Shown here piece after piece: positions 1-13,496 of a stretch of 64,000 nucleotides of DNA (position 1 is the first letter of the stretch; each line of letters begins with the position of its first letter). This DNA comes from Cenococcum geophilum 1.58 (lineage: Eukaryota; Ascomycota; Dothideomycetes; Gloniales; Gloniaceae): NCBI GenBank assembly GCA_001692895.1, contig KV748213.1, forward strand, positions 930,001 through 994,000, given 5' to 3'. Both the position numbers and the translations under genes were made by a program. The notes under the pieces are model-generated. The model did no database searches. It was given only the letters and a program-made list of their open reading frames with translations, and was not told the origin of the DNA.

Positions 1-3000
1 GACATTGCCTCGCAAATGATTCTAAAATGGGATCGGTTTGGGCCAGACAATGAGATACTTTGTTCTGACGACTTCACTATAAGTCTTCCATTGAATAAAT
101 TTTATAAACTTATAACAGAGCCTAACACTTCTTGCACAGATTGGCGTTCGATACGATCGCACTTTGCGCCTTCGGCTATAGATTCAATGAGTTTTACTCT
201 AAGGACCCACACCCTTTCGCAAGTCAGATGGCGGAAGTGCTCATCGAAAGTGGAAAGAGAGCAAGCAGGCTCTCAGTCGAAAATCACCTTCGAATTTGGT
301 CAGCTGCTCATAACCGGGAAAATGTGGCAGCAATGCATAAGCTTTGTGACGAACTCGTGGCCGAGCGGAAGGCAAACCCCAATCCTGAAGTGAATGATCT
401 CTTGAATACTATGTTGAATTCTTCCGATCCCGTGACTGGAGAGAAGATGACGGACGAGTCTATCAGGTACAACATGGTCACATTTCTGGTATGTTGTCCA
501 AAAGGTCACAATCGGCAGGTGAAATACTAACAGCTTAAAGGTTGCTGGACATGAAACAACGAGTGGTACATTGGCCTTCCTATTCCACCACTTCCTCCGC
601 AACCCCGAGAAGCTTATTGCTGCGCAAAAAGAAGTCGATGACGTAGTCGGGGACTCTGCGCTTGAGCTGGAACACCTTCCTAAACTCAAATATATCAAGG
701 CTAGCATATACGAGGCGCTTCGATATATGGGCCCGATCGGCTTAATTGTTAAGCGGGCAAAGCAAGATACCACCCTTGCCGGAAAATACAAAGTTGACAG
801 CAAGGCCCAGCTTATCTGCAACCTGAAACCGTTCCACCATGACCCCAAAGTCTGGGGCGATGACGCAGATGTCTTCAGGCCAGAGAGAATGTTGAACGGT
901 GGATATGAGAGCCTCCCCCCTAACGCATTCAAGCCCTTCGGTGACGGAGAAAGGGCTTGCATTGGACGAGCATTCACTGAACAGGAGATGATTATAGCTG
1001 TTACATTGATCTTACAACGATTTCAGGTAGAGATGGCTGATCCCAGTTATTCCTTCCGTGAGTCTCGGTCCCTTATTGTGTATACATCTGCTGACATGGT
1101 TACCAGACATCAAGACTACACTCACTCTAAAGCCCGGCGACTTCAAAATCAAAGTAAGAAGGAGGCCTGGGAAGAGTCTAATGGTTGGGATACCAGGCGC
1201 TGTTAGTTCAACAAAAAGCACCATGCACACTACTTCTGACAAAAGCGGTCCTCAAACCTCAACCGGAAATAGGCTTACAGTACTTTATGCGTCACAATCA
1301 GGAACATGCAAAGCATATGCCGAGGACCTCCAGACCAACGCTTCAAATTACGGGTTTTCAGCCACAGTTAAAACCCTCGATAACGCGACAGAAAGAGTCC
1401 CAAAAGATCATCCGGTGATCATCATTACACCTTCATATGAAGGAAGACCTGCAGATAACGCAAAAAAATTTGTTTCCTGGCTTGAGGCAAACTCCAGTTC
1501 CAAGATACTAGAGAATGTCAGTTATGCAGTCTTCGGCGTTGGAAACAGCGACTGGGTTTCGACTTATCATCGCATCCCGAAACTCGTCGACCAACTCTTC
1601 GAAAAGATGGGGGCAACTAGGTTCACGGCCACTGGGTTTGTTGATGTCAAGTATGATATTGTTGGTCCTTGGGAGGACTGGGTCGCAAAGATGTGGCAAG
1701 ACCTCCGTGAAAGAAGTGGGACGACGCACGAGATTCAGTCCAGCGAGCTCCAGATAACCATGGAAAAGCCAAATACTTCAACGAATACGGGAGATGAGGG
1801 ACCTGACTATATTGTTGTGAAAAAGAATATTAATCTAGGTGGCGGTGATGTTGGTCTTGTAAAGAAACATATGGAAGTCGAACTTCCAGAAGGCGTCTTT
1901 TATCGCACTGGTAGGCCCTGTTAAAGATAATGGTAATGCATGGGAAGCTAATATCATCGTAGGTGATTACTTGGTCGTCTTGCCGTCCAATAGCGCTGAG
2001 ACAATCAAGCGTGTAGCTAAGAGATTCAATATCTCAGCGGACGACGTCATCAAAATATCAGGCACTAATAAAGCATTTTTAGTAAGTTTGTATGCGCGAA
2101 TAATGATTGGTTCGCTGTTAATCACCTTCCAGTCGCCTGGGAGTTCCATGTCCGTCTTCGATCTTCTAGCGACTCGCGTGGAACTCGCTACCCCAGCATC
2201 GCAGAGGCAGATTGAAGCTTTGGCAAAAGCGACTCCAGAAGATCAAAGGACAGAGCTCTCACGTATCGCCTCTGAAGGCGTTTATCAGTCCGAGATTTTA
2301 CCAAAGCGATACTCTATCCTCGACCTACTCGAGGATCACCCCGCTTGTGAGCTCAGCTTTGCTGCATATATTGACATGCTCAAACCACTCTCTCCACGGC
2401 AATACTCCATCTCCTCATCTCCTCTCGCTTCTGCGCAATTTAACACTGCAAAATCCCACGCCCAGCAAACTACTCTCGCCTCCATAACCTATGATGTCCA
2501 CGATACACCTGCTTGGAGCGGCAATGGTCGCATATTCAAGGGTGTTGCATCTACCTATCTTTCGGCCTGCGAGCCGGGAGCGAGAATCCGCTGCTTTGTG
2601 CGTCCAACAAATGCCGCCTTCCATCTACCACCGGACCCCGAAACTCCAATCATCATGATTGCAGCTGGCACTGGTATAGCACCCATGCGTGGCTTCATAC
2701 AAGAACGTGCGGTCATTGCTTCAGGGGGGCAGCAAAAGTTTGGGCCGGCGATTCTGTATTTCGGCTGTCGCCACCACGAGAAAGACTTCATCTATGCGGA
2801 AGAGTTGAAGCAGTGGGAGAAAGACAAAGTGGTGAGTGTTCGACCAGCCTTCTCGAAGACCGGGCCACCTGGGAGCGCCAAGTACGTGCCAGAGCGTATA
2901 TGGGATGAGAGGGAAGAAATTGCGAAACTGTTCCTTGACGGGGCGAAGATTTTCGTGTGTGGGAGCGCTAGTAAACTTGCAAAGAGCACGGCAGAAATTT

Positions 3001-3107
3001 GTAAGAAGATTTGGTTGGAAAAGAACCCAGGAAAGAGTGATGAAGATGCGAATGAGTGGTTGGATAAACAAAAGGAAGATCGTTATGTGAGTGATGTCTT
3101 TGAGTGA
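1..3107 (+). CDS. Fused cytochrome P450 / NADPH-P450 reductase, CYP505 (P450foxy) type, 5'-partial
   Basis: Self-sufficient fatty-acid (omega-n) hydroxylase: a haem P450 domain fused to an FMN/FAD reductase, so one chain takes electrons from NADPH to haem. Proposed exons 1-78, 138-488, 541-1057, 1107-1910, 1963-2081, 2133-3107 give 947 residues with no stop or frameshift; the family is usually about 1050-1080 aa, so roughly the first 110 lie left of the window. Seen in order: I-helix AGHETTSG just after the 489-540 intron, ExxR (EALR), haem loop FGDGERACIG (about 940-970), FMN site YASQSGTC (about 1284), RQYSISSSP for FAD (about 2397), GTGIAP for NADPH (about 2670), C-terminal DRYVSDVF. Introns 489, 1058, 1911 and 2082 are GT-AG; the first (79-137) looks like AT-AC. 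The 2082-2132 intron is 51 nt and in phase, so it is easily mistaken for coding. The family call is firm; the exact substrate is not visible. It lies 570 bp from the transposon island but shows no RIP damage. Confidence 0.93.
79..137 (+). other. Probable AT-AC intron of the P450 gene
   Basis: The 59-nt segment starts ATAAGT and ends GCAC, with CCTAACAC as a good branch site 10-15 nt before the end. Removing it joins ...DDFT to RLAFDTIAL in frame, which is what CYP505 proteins have here. No GT-AG pair restores the frame: the only usable AG (138-139) needs a phase-2 donor and none exists. The ATAAGT donor resembles a U2-type GTAAGT with its first G changed to A. Confidence 0.6.
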
Positions 3108-3678
3108 TGAGAGAAGACCTGATGAATGACTAAAACTCTTTCATTTCTTATTCGATATCCCGTGCTTTTCTATTCTTCTATACGATCCAGAAATGTGTTC
3201 CATTTCAAGGGGGCCTATAAGAATGTGGCTACCACGACACTCTTTGTTTTCAAAGCGTATGCTCATGAACATCAATGTATTTTAATAGTTGATACGTTGT
3301 TCATAAGGTCGAAGAAAATCTAATGGTTCACTGTTCATTGCTTTGTCATAACAACCCTGTAGCCCGCTTCTAATGGCCTCACTCCTTTGGTTGCCTCTGT
3401 GCTTCCAGATCTCCAGAATTATTTGTACTATGCCTCAACTAATTTCAGTGACTGCACCGCCGCTCTTGAGATCGCTAATAGATCGCAATGGATATTCCTT
3501 ATCTAGTTGTTAGAAGTTTAAGGACCAGGGTGAGCGAAATCCTAATCAATAACAATTGATACGATACGCGAGATTATATCATATTATATTATATCAATTG
3601 ATTTTTTTAATCCGCTACTAAATAAGCGAGTAATCTACCAACGTCCTTAGCTTCCCTACTAATTAGGTATCCCCTTTT
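3108..3678. other. Intergenic, P450 3' flank to transposon island
   Basis: No gene supported. The first 200 bp are probably P450 3' UTR; composition becomes AT-rich from about 3540. A short imperfect inverted repeat (CAATTGATA ... TATCAATTG, about 3550-3602) is the only structure noted. Confidence 0.5.
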
Positions 3679-4097
3679 TGTTACGGACGCTTTAAGTACG
3701 ATATTACGACTACTTGGAGAAGAGTCGGAAGAAGCTAGTTGGTTAATTTAGGCACGGTCTAGGATGGAGCCGATAGAGCTATGTAACGAGGAATGGTAAC
3801 CGAGGTCACATGACGTTGTACACAGTGTACGTAGTGTATGAAGGGAATGTACGTATAATACGTATAACACGTACCTTATATATAAAGGGGATTTCTTAGG
3901 AGTATAGTTGTGTATTTAAAGGACCACAGTCCCTACCTAAATAGTTCTCTCCTTTGTAGTAAATCTTAGAATATAATTAGAGTTAATCTGTTAGGTAACT
4001 ACTCTACTAGTTATATTTATATTGTTAACTATTCTATACCTATATACCCAGCCTATTAATAAGTCTACCGTAGTACTTTCTATAAGGCTTTATTATA
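3679..4097 (+). repeat. 5' LTR of element A
   Basis: 419 bp, starts TGTTACGGACGC and ends TTATA (TTACA in the other copies, C to T). Similar over its length to the 423-bp LTRs of element F on the opposite strand. Confidence 0.9.
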
Positions 4098-5659
4098 CAT
4101 TTACTACTAAGGTTATAGTAAAAAAAGTTAAATAATATGCTACTAAAAGCAGCAGCTATAACGGCGTTAATAGCGGGAACTACCTTAGGATTAGGTAATA
4201 ATACTAGTATAGTAAATACTAACTTATAACTAGTTACTATTAGATAGCTATAGGAAATAGTTAATTAATTAATAGATAATAATAGGATACTTAAAGAAAG
4301 GATTAACGGGATTGGAGCGGCTAAGGTTAAGTTACCCTTAATAGAGCGATTCTTAGGGGAGAAGTTAAAGCTTAAGGGGTTCCTTATATAAATACACTTT
4401 AAGGTTATATAGGAAGGAGTAAAGCTAGGAATGCCTATAGATTAAGTTGCTTACGCAGGACTATTCTTAATAGGAAGGGCACTTAAGTAATTTAAGCCTT
4501 ACCTTATAGAGGTATAAGAGTATAGCATAACAACTACTAACTAGGAGGTACGGTATATATTCTTAAGTTAGAACGAGTTTATAGAATAATTAACGCAAAT
4601 ATTTAGAAACCTAAAAGCAACCACTATAGTAAAAAGAAAACTTTAAAACCTAGTATAAAGGACTTTAGTAATTAAGTATACGATATAGTTTTAAATATTA
4701 GTAATATAGGTTAAATAGAATAATAAAGCGCTTATAGCACAATATAAATAGGGACTTAAGGTAAAAATCTAGGATATAATTATTCTAATAAAAGATACGG
4801 ATACTCTTAGGGATTTAATTAATTAAGTAATTAAGATTAATAATAGGATTTACTAAAGAGAGTAGACTAAAAAGGGTTAGGATAGAGTTCTATAGTTATA
4901 TAAGGCATAAAGCACGTAATAATAAAGTTAAAATTAAAAACTATAGTATGGCGCAGAGCTAATAGACCTAAGTAGTACTAAAGAATCTAAAAGATAAAAT
5001 AAGAAATTATGGAAACCTAAAGAATAAGAATTAAGTAATTAAAGATTTAAGGAGTAGAGGCTAAACCAGGGATCTTAATAATAGAAGACGTTTAGGCGGA
5101 CTTTATAGCAAGAAAAATAGTTTAAAGAAGGAGCTTATATAAATTGCGGAAAATAGGGTTACTATATTAAAAACTATAGAAGTAGTTAAAGTTACTATAT
5201 AGTAAAAGGAATAAGATTAGTAGAAGATATATATATATAAAGGAATAATAGTATACTGCAAGGAATAAAAGAATATTTAATTAACAGTTTTGCGTTTTAT
5301 TATAATAACATATGCCGAATTTATAAGGACGCTAAGTATGGCGTAAGCTATTAGCTATAAGAGCTAAAATTATTAAAGTTTAGAGGAATTAATAAACTAG
5401 TTCGTAAATCGGATATTAAGGATAATAAATTTAATATAGGTAAAATATTTAGTAATAATAAGGTAATAAAAGCAGCTTACTAGGAGTATATAGACCTTAA
5501 AGATGTTATATTAGAGGTAGAGAATAATTCTACTACAAAGTAGGGAATATTAGTAGGGATTAAAACCCTACTAGATACGATATCTATCGCTTTACAAGAT
5601 ATAAAAGAAGTAGGATAGTAAACTACTTCGGCACTTAATAAAGGCAAAAGGCTAAAGGC

Positions 5660-5870
5660 TTAAAATTCTTAAGACGAGATAAGAGATAACTAAGATTCTT
5701 AAGATAAGATAAGGTAAGCTTAAAGACCTATAATAGACAATAACCAATGGAGTAGGGTAATGGCTTAGTTTAGTAATATATAAATAAGCTTAGGATAAAG
5801 TTTCCTAAGAATATAAAATTCTTAAGATAAGATAAGTAAGATTTAAGACTCTTAAGACGAGATAAAAACG
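5660..5870 (+). repeat. Degenerate short repeats in element A gag (acidic DSQDEI-like)
   Basis: Several near-copies of a 17-20 bp unit (ATTCTTAAGACGAGATAAG and variants) recur here, and the same block occurs in element F at about 14200-14410 on the other strand. Reading TAA as former CAA gives a repeated acidic peptide, SQDEIRDNQD. Likely a low-complexity linker of the ancestral gag. Confidence 0.6.
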
Positions 5871-7424
5871 CTATAGAAGCCTAGTTAAACTAAGGCTGGA
5901 GGTAAGCTTAAGATAGAAGTAAGCTTAGGATTAAGAATCCTATAGGACTAAGATTTTAGCAACAGAATAAGGACTATTAAAGAAATTATAAGTAAGGCTT
6001 AGCAATAGGATTAAAATGTTAATACTATAATTAAGAAGTAAGAGAACTTTAAGGATTTATCTATAAGACGTAAACCAAAAGAAACTATAGAAAAATTTAG
6101 GTAAAGAATTATTGTATAGCAAGAATAGAAACTAGATAAGAGATCTAACATACTAGGTTATATAAGGGATAGAGCGCTAGTATAAAGAATTACTAATAGG
6201 CCTAGGGCAGGCATACTAAGAGCTAAGTAGCTTACTAAACTAGAAAATAAAGAGGATTTAAAAATCCCTATTAGGTTTAAAGAACTATATATAAAGGGCT
6301 ATTATAATATAGTAATAAAAAGATACTTCCTTACGGATAAGCTGTATATACTCTAATAGCTATACTAAAAGTGGTATAGATAACGATATAATAATAAGTA
6401 GGAAGATTTCTATATATAGTTGGATAAGTAGGTCATCTAGGACCACCTAATTATAGAGAAGGCCATAACTTATATTAAAGGAGCCTTAATTATAATATTA
6501 AAGGATTTAGAGGAATAATTAGAGGACTAAAGAAGTAAGAGATGTATCTTAATACCTATAAATAAAGTTATAACGTTTAAATTAGTATAATAAAGGTTTA
6601 AACTTAAAGATAAAGACGAGTTAAGAGTTAACCTAAAGTACCTAGTATACTATACGCTATTATGGATTGTATATATAGATAATATATATATAATATATAA
6701 GAATTTAAAAAAAAAAAAAACTGGAAATACCCTATAAGGATATATTGGGCGCTAGATAAGCAATAGTATAGAAATACTAAGTATATACACAGCTAGTATC
6801 TAGCAGAAATTTAAAAGTTAGAAGACTTAATACTTTAACTAGAAAGATTTCTTATAAAAGAATACTTAAATAGATAATAGTGGTAGAAATGCCTAGAGAA
6901 TACGTATTTATAGCATATTAAAGATAAAAAGTAAACTAGGTATTGGCTAAAGAGTAAGCTAAGTGTACTAGGATTAAGTAGCTAATAGTTAAAAAAAAGT
7001 AGAGGCCTATAGAACTAAAGGGAGCTAGTAGTAGAGCCTTAAACCCTTAAAGGAATTTAAGGATAATACCTAAATTTATAAGTTAATTGGTAAGATTAGC
7101 AGTTTAAAGCACTAATAGATAGTAGAGTAACGCGGAATTATATCTTACTAATAGTAGTTAAGAGAATGGGATTACCTTATAGATAGAAGGAACAACTTTA
7201 CTTATTAGTTATAATTTTAGGAAATCTAATAGCCTATAGAGAAGGGATTATTAACCTTAAAATAGGACCTATTTAAATAACTATTAAAGGGAGATAAATT
7301 AAGATATCCTGCTATTAGGACGGGACGAGGTAGTATTAAAAATACTTTAGTTATAGGAATACAATCTAAAGATTAATTGGATTATAGGTTAGGTTAATAT
7401 TAAAGATATTTAATACTATAAAAT

Positions 7425-7847
7425 TGTAACGGAACCTTATAGCAAGTACTATAATAGGCTTGTTAATAGGCTAGGTATATAGGTAATGTAAGTTAAAGTT
7501 AATAACGTAATAATAACTGGTGGAGTGGTTGCCTAATAGATTAACTCTAATTATATTCTAAGAATTACTATAAGGAAGGAACTATCTAGGTAGGGATTAA
7601 GGGTCCTTAAATATACAACTATACTTTTATAAAATTCTTCTTATACGTAATATACGTCTTATATATAAGGTACGTAAGTTTCTCTTATTCCTCTTATTTA
7701 ATACGTAGCATATTATATAACCTTAGTTACTATTCCTTATTATATAGTTTTACCGGCTCTATTTTAGACTATATTTAAATTAACTAACTAGCTTCTTCTA
7801 ACTCTTCTTTAAGTAGTTATAATATTATACTTAAAGCGTCTATAACA
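7425..7847 (-). repeat. 3' LTR of element F
   Basis: On the minus strand it runs TGTTATAGACGC ... CCGTTACA, 423 bp, ends TG/CA. The polypurine tract precedes it and AAAAT follows it. Confidence 0.9.
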
Positions 7848-10800
7848 CTATCTCCCTCCTCTCTATCTTTATCCTTAAAGATCCTTAATATCTTTAAGTT
7901 ATTTACTAGAGGTGTAATATCCGTTTAATTAATTTAGTTAATATTATTACTTATTATACCTAAAGCAATTTCCTCTTTATACGCCCAATATTGTGCTCGC
8001 ACTATTACTATAATATTATCTCTTAGTAAGATTATACCGTCTCTATATTCTTATTATTTAAAAGAAGGGTTAGTTTATATTATGTTAGCGAGTCTATCTT
8101 CGTAATAACCGTCCTCTTATTTAGAGTATACTAAAGTAAATATTTGTTTGTCTTATAACGTTTGCTCTACCTCTAATGCTAAATATACGTAACCTATTAC
8201 TTTTATTAGTCGTCTAGTTCCCTAATTAATTTATCTTAGGGTTTTATATTTAATCTACTGCTATATAGCTAGATAATAAACTATCTTAAGCCCTTATTAA
8301 GTTAAAACGTTCTTAGGACGCGGAATAGAAGGCCCTAGATATTTGCATTGCGGCGTCTACTCGTTTACTCCGTCTTAAGAAGGTTTATAAGAAGGTCTAT
8401 TTTAAGGAGTAAAAACTTATAGAATAGGGTCTATAGGAACTTAGTAATAAAAAAACAGATCCTTTTTTAGCTAAGAAGGAAATAGATTTAAGTAGTTTAG
8501 TAACTGCTCTTCTTAGGTCCCCCTTAGGTAACTTATTCTTTAGTAATCCTTTTTTATTAATACTACCTAACCTAATCTCTTCTAATACTCCTATACCTTT
8601 CCTATAGCGCTCTTTAAATTTTTTAGTAGTTCCTAAGTAGTCTTAGTATAGCCTATCTACTTAACCTTATACTATATTTTATTGTTAATATCCTTATAAC
8701 TAATAATCTTTAAAACTTACTATTTGTCTTCTTCCTATTCTTTATACGTGTCTACTTTATAAACTAGTAGCTTAATATTCCTATATACTAGCTCTAGCAT
8801 TATAATATACTGTATAGGGTAAATTTTTATTTTAGCTAGTAGGTTTAACTTAAATATAACTAGTAAAATCCTTTATATAATTTTAAAAGGTCCTAGCCTA
8901 ACGTAGTTTAACTTCTTACTTAGTTATTAACTCTTAAAATTTTTGTATAGTAGCTATACTTTATCTCCCTCCTTAAGATCTGGTCCCTTAAATCTCTTAA
9001 TATTATAGTACTTTTTTATTTTCTCTTATACTTTCTTTACTAATTCTATAAGGTCTATATAAAGATTTATTAATATCTTTATTCTTTCTTTAGCTATACT
9101 ACTTGTTTTCTTTACTTACTATAGTAATAATAATATTCTTAGCTCGTATCCGTAATTTGCCTTAAATAGTAATATGCCTATCTCTTCTTAAGGTATTATA
9201 TTGTATATAAACTATATAATTAGTAATAGTAATATCTAACTATTCTATGCGTAATTAATATAGTGCCTTAAATACTGTTCTAGTGTCTAATTTAATCTTT
9301 CCGTTTAACTATTTGTCTGCGGATAATATATAGTAAAAGTTACTGCTCTAACTCCTTATTTTGCTAAGAATACCTCTTAGAATACTACTATAAATCTTAG
9401 ATCTCTATTTAATATAATTTTACTTAATGCTCCGTATCTTGCAAATACTTCTTTAATATAGATTTTAGCGACGTCTTTTACTAATATTTCTTTTATATAT
9501 GCTATAAAGTATCCCTACTTCGTAAGCTTGTCTACTATTACTAAAATTATATTATAATCTTATCCGGTAATAGGATCTCTTAATTTTAGTAACTTAATAA
9601 TAAAGTCCTATAATATAACCTCCTATAGTCTCTCTGGTATTTTAATAGGTTATAGCCCTCTATATAGCTTATGCCTTATTAGTTTATTCCTTTAGTAATC
9701 TAGATATTNNTTTATAACTTTTNGCGCTAAGCCCTAGATTTTATTAATAATGTACTCCTTCTAGAGTCTTAACACTAAGCCCGTGGCTCTATTATGTCCC
9801 TAAGTTATTTCTTTATAGAAATCTTCTATAAATTATCCTACTATGCTTCTTAGGATATACTTTACTTCTTAATTTTTATATATATCCGTCTATAAATCTT
9901 TTAGCTATATTTCTAGAATTCTTTATACCTAAAAGCTTTTTAGTAACTTATAAACCTTATCTAGTTCCTCTTAAGTTATTATAATCTTTAGATAATTATA
10001 CCTAATTAATCTATCTATATCTTTTCGCAGTAAAGCCCCTAATGGCTTTTCGTTATTTTATAGTTTAGCCTTTTAACTTAAAGTATCTGCTTATATATTA
10101 TCTGTACCTTTAGTATACTAAATCTTAAAATAGTATTCCGTAAGTATCTCTGCCTATCTAACCTATCTTTAATTAAGTTCTTTTATTATTAGAAATTCTA
10201 TTAGGTTCTTATAATCCGTTTTAACTATAAATAGTTTCTCTATACCTTATAAGAATGCTCTTTATTTTTTTAATGCTGTAACTATACCTAATAACTCCTT
10301 ATTATAGATGTTATAGTTTAACTCTAATAATATTATCTTCCGACTATAGTATGCTACTAGGTGCTATCTATCCTAATATTTCTATATAAAGTATACCCCT
10401 AGTATAAAGTCTAATATATCCGTTTCTATAACCGTTTTTAGTTCTAGTTAATAGATCTTAAGAACTAGCTCCTAGGTAAACAACCTCTTAACTTCTTTAA
10501 ATAATTTTTACTATTCTTCTCCCTATACCTATAGTTCTTCTTTCTTTCTTAACCGCGTAAATAGTTTAATATCCTTTAACTATTACGCTATAAACCTTTT
10601 GCAGTAATTACAAACCCCTAAAAATAATCTTAACTGCGTAACGTTCTCTAGTTCTTACTAATTTACTATAGCCTTAATCTTTTTTAGATCTATACTAAGT
10701 TGGCCTAGTTTAATAATAAATTTAACAAAATCGGTCTTCCTAGTAAAGAACTCGCATTTCTTAATTACTACTAGCATCTATTCTTTTTATAGTCTCTTTA

Positions 10801-12477
10801 AAACCCATTTAACGTGTTCTCTATATTCTTCCTTAGTTATTAAGTAGATAATAATATTATTAAGATATACTATAATAAATTTATCTAAGTGTTCTCCTAA
10901 TATATTATTAATATACTTTTAGAACATTACTAGTACGTTTATAAGCCCGAATTATATAACTAATAGTTTATATAGTCCTTTCTTTAACCTAAAGGCTGCC
11001 TTTTATTTATTGCCTTCCTTAATCCGGATTTAATAGTACGCCTATTTTAGATCTATCTTTATAAAGATTTATACGTTGCCTATCCTATCTTAGATTTCGC
11101 TAATTAAGGGTAAAGGATACCTATCCTTTCTAGTAATACTATTTAACTATTTATAGTTAATACACAGCCTTAATTTGCCGTTCTTTTTTAGTATAAATAG
11201 TACTAGATAACCCGCTAATGATTGCGATGGTCTAATATATCCCTTTTATAGATTTTCCTAGATAAACTCTTTTAATACTCTACCTTCTTCTTTAGTAAGC
11301 TTATAGATTGGAAAGAACCTTAGACTTATTTCTAGTTCTAATTCTATTTTATAATCCTATACTATATACTTTAACAGCTTTTTACTTTTTAGTAACTATA
11401 GTTTCTTACTATACTTATAGTATCTTTTTAGTATATAACTTAAGCCTCGCTTAGTCTCTTTATATATTACTCTAACTTAGTACTATACTAACTTAGCCTA
11501 TTATTATATCTTGCGGTATTAAGTATCTCTAATATTAACCTAACCTGTAATCTAATTAATCTTTAGATTATATTCCTGTAACTAAGGCATTCCTAGTACT
11601 GCCTTATTATTCCCTAATAGTAATATATTAAAAGATATCTTAATTTGTCTCCTTTTAATAGTTAACTAAATAGGTCCTGTTTTAAGGTTAATAATGCCTC
11701 CTCCATAGGCTATTAGATTTCCTAAAATTATTACTAATAGGTAAGAGTACTCCTTTTTCCTATACGGTAATCCTATTCTTTTAATTGCTACTAGTAAGAT
11801 ATAGTTCCTTATTACTCTACTATCTATTAGTGCTTTAAACTGTTAATCTTACTATTTAACTTATAAATTTAGGTATTATCCTTAAATTCCTTTAAGGGTC
11901 TAAGGCTCTACTACTAGTTCCCTCTAGTCCTATAGGCCTCTACTTTTTTTAACTATTAGCTGCTTAATCCTAGTTATACTTAGTCTACTTTTAGCCAATA
12001 CTTAGTTTGCTTTTTGTCTTTAATATACTATAGACACGTGTTCTTTAGGTATTCCCACTACTATTATTTATCTAGGCATTCTTCTATAAGGAATCTTTCT
12101 GGTTAAAGTATTAAGTCCCCTTAGGCTTATACTTCTACTGGGTGCTAACTATATATATACTTAGTGTTTTAATATTTCGCCTTATTTAATAACTAATATA
12201 TCCTTACTAGGTACTTCTAGTTCTTATCTTTTAGTACTCTATATATATTATACGCATTATTTATATACGCAATCTATACCAATATATAATGTGCTTAGTG
12301 TCTTAGGTTAACTCTTAGCTTGTTTTTATTCTTAAGTTTAAACCTTTCTTATATTAATCTAAGCGTTACGACTTCGTTCGTAGGTACTATAATTTGCCTC
12401 TTGCTTCTCTAGTCCTCTAATTGCTCCTTTAAATCCTTTAACAGTATAATTAAAGCTCCTTTAATATAACTTATAGC

Positions 12478-13496
12478 GGCCGTCGAAAACGGACTCTGCA
12501 CCTGTACGTGGTGACGGCTACGAACCTGGTCTTCGAAGTTCAGATCCAGAGCCAACGCAGAGACGTCGCATAGCGTGCGGACAGGACCTGGTGGTGGTTG
12601 TGGGCGTTAAGGGCGGTGGTGAAAAGTTTTCGGATGGTGAGATCTTAAAAACCACTACTGTTGGCCCTCTATAATACGACGACTACTACTATTCTCCTAT
12701 CCAGGGCACCTGTACGATCCAACATGGATATATAGTATTCGATAGCATCCCCCGACCCCCAATAGAAAGTATTAACAACCTCTTATATCGACGAATGAGC
12801 GAACGTAAACGAGTAAATAAATGAGCAAATATACGGCCCCTCCTAACCCCTAGGGCGATCGCCCGCGGAGCATGCGGTCACTCGCTGTACTGCCGTAATA
12901 CTACTAAAGCGACAGCCGGATACAACCCCGTATGGTTTTCCTTGTCTCCTCTTAACAGAGTGGTGCCCTTAGAGAGGGCCTAGTGACTGGGGCCTAGGTA
13001 TAAAAGATACCCAGGTATACATATCCCGCTTTCGGCTTTTAGTATTAGGATAGTAGAACGGATGAATCCCCCTTACGCCTTCGATAGGCCCTAGGGGGGG
13101 GAAGGCATGGCGTATATAGTAATGGTTAAACAAGAGATAGTATATAGGGGATGGCTAAGATATGGGAAACAATAACAATACAGCAATTAATTGGCAAGGC
13201 CTAGCTGGGACGTAGTGAACCCTAGCTTGGATAAGCTAGAGAAGGAAGCAGTGGTTCCCAAGGAGTTCGAACATCTAAGGAGGACAGGATGTAGCCGTAG
13301 GCCTATAGGGCCGCCGCTATAGACGGACATGGCAAATCGGGGTTTTTTATCCTACTGAGGTGGCTTATAGGGTTTTTCCTCCCCCTAGCAGCAAGGGTTT
13401 TTTCCCGTTAATATTACTTTTCCCTTATGTACGGAGTAGTCTGCGTGGGGCTAGATAGCATCCGTATCAGACGTTAATTAAAGAAGAATTATTATT
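12478..13496. mobile_element. 1019-bp GC-richer insertion of unknown class in element F, 14-bp target duplication
   Basis: Starts GGCCGTCGAAAACGG and ends AAGAAGAATTATTATT. It breaks the pol remnant of F, and ATATAACTTATAGC is duplicated exactly at 12464-12477 and 13497-13510. Element A has a single uninterrupted counterpart (CCATAACTTATATTAAAGG, near 6463). Base composition is near balanced and lacks the RIP look of its host. No terminal inverted repeat, LTR or long open frame was found. A duplication of 14 bp with an AT-rich 3' end suggests a 5'-truncated non-LTR element or SINE-like copy, but no family was recognised. Confidence 0.75.

Noticed and set aside
300..977. 225-codon minus-strand frame opposite the P450 gene
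   Set aside because: Shadow of the P450 coding strand, whose motifs are unmistakable.
3126..3323. 65-codon open frame after the P450 gene
   Set aside because: No motif, AT-rich, in the expected 3' UTR; chance frame.
13260..13285. GAGTTCGAAC as a tRNA or SINE B box in the 1-kb insert
   Set aside because: No matching A box or cloverleaf could be drawn; too weak.
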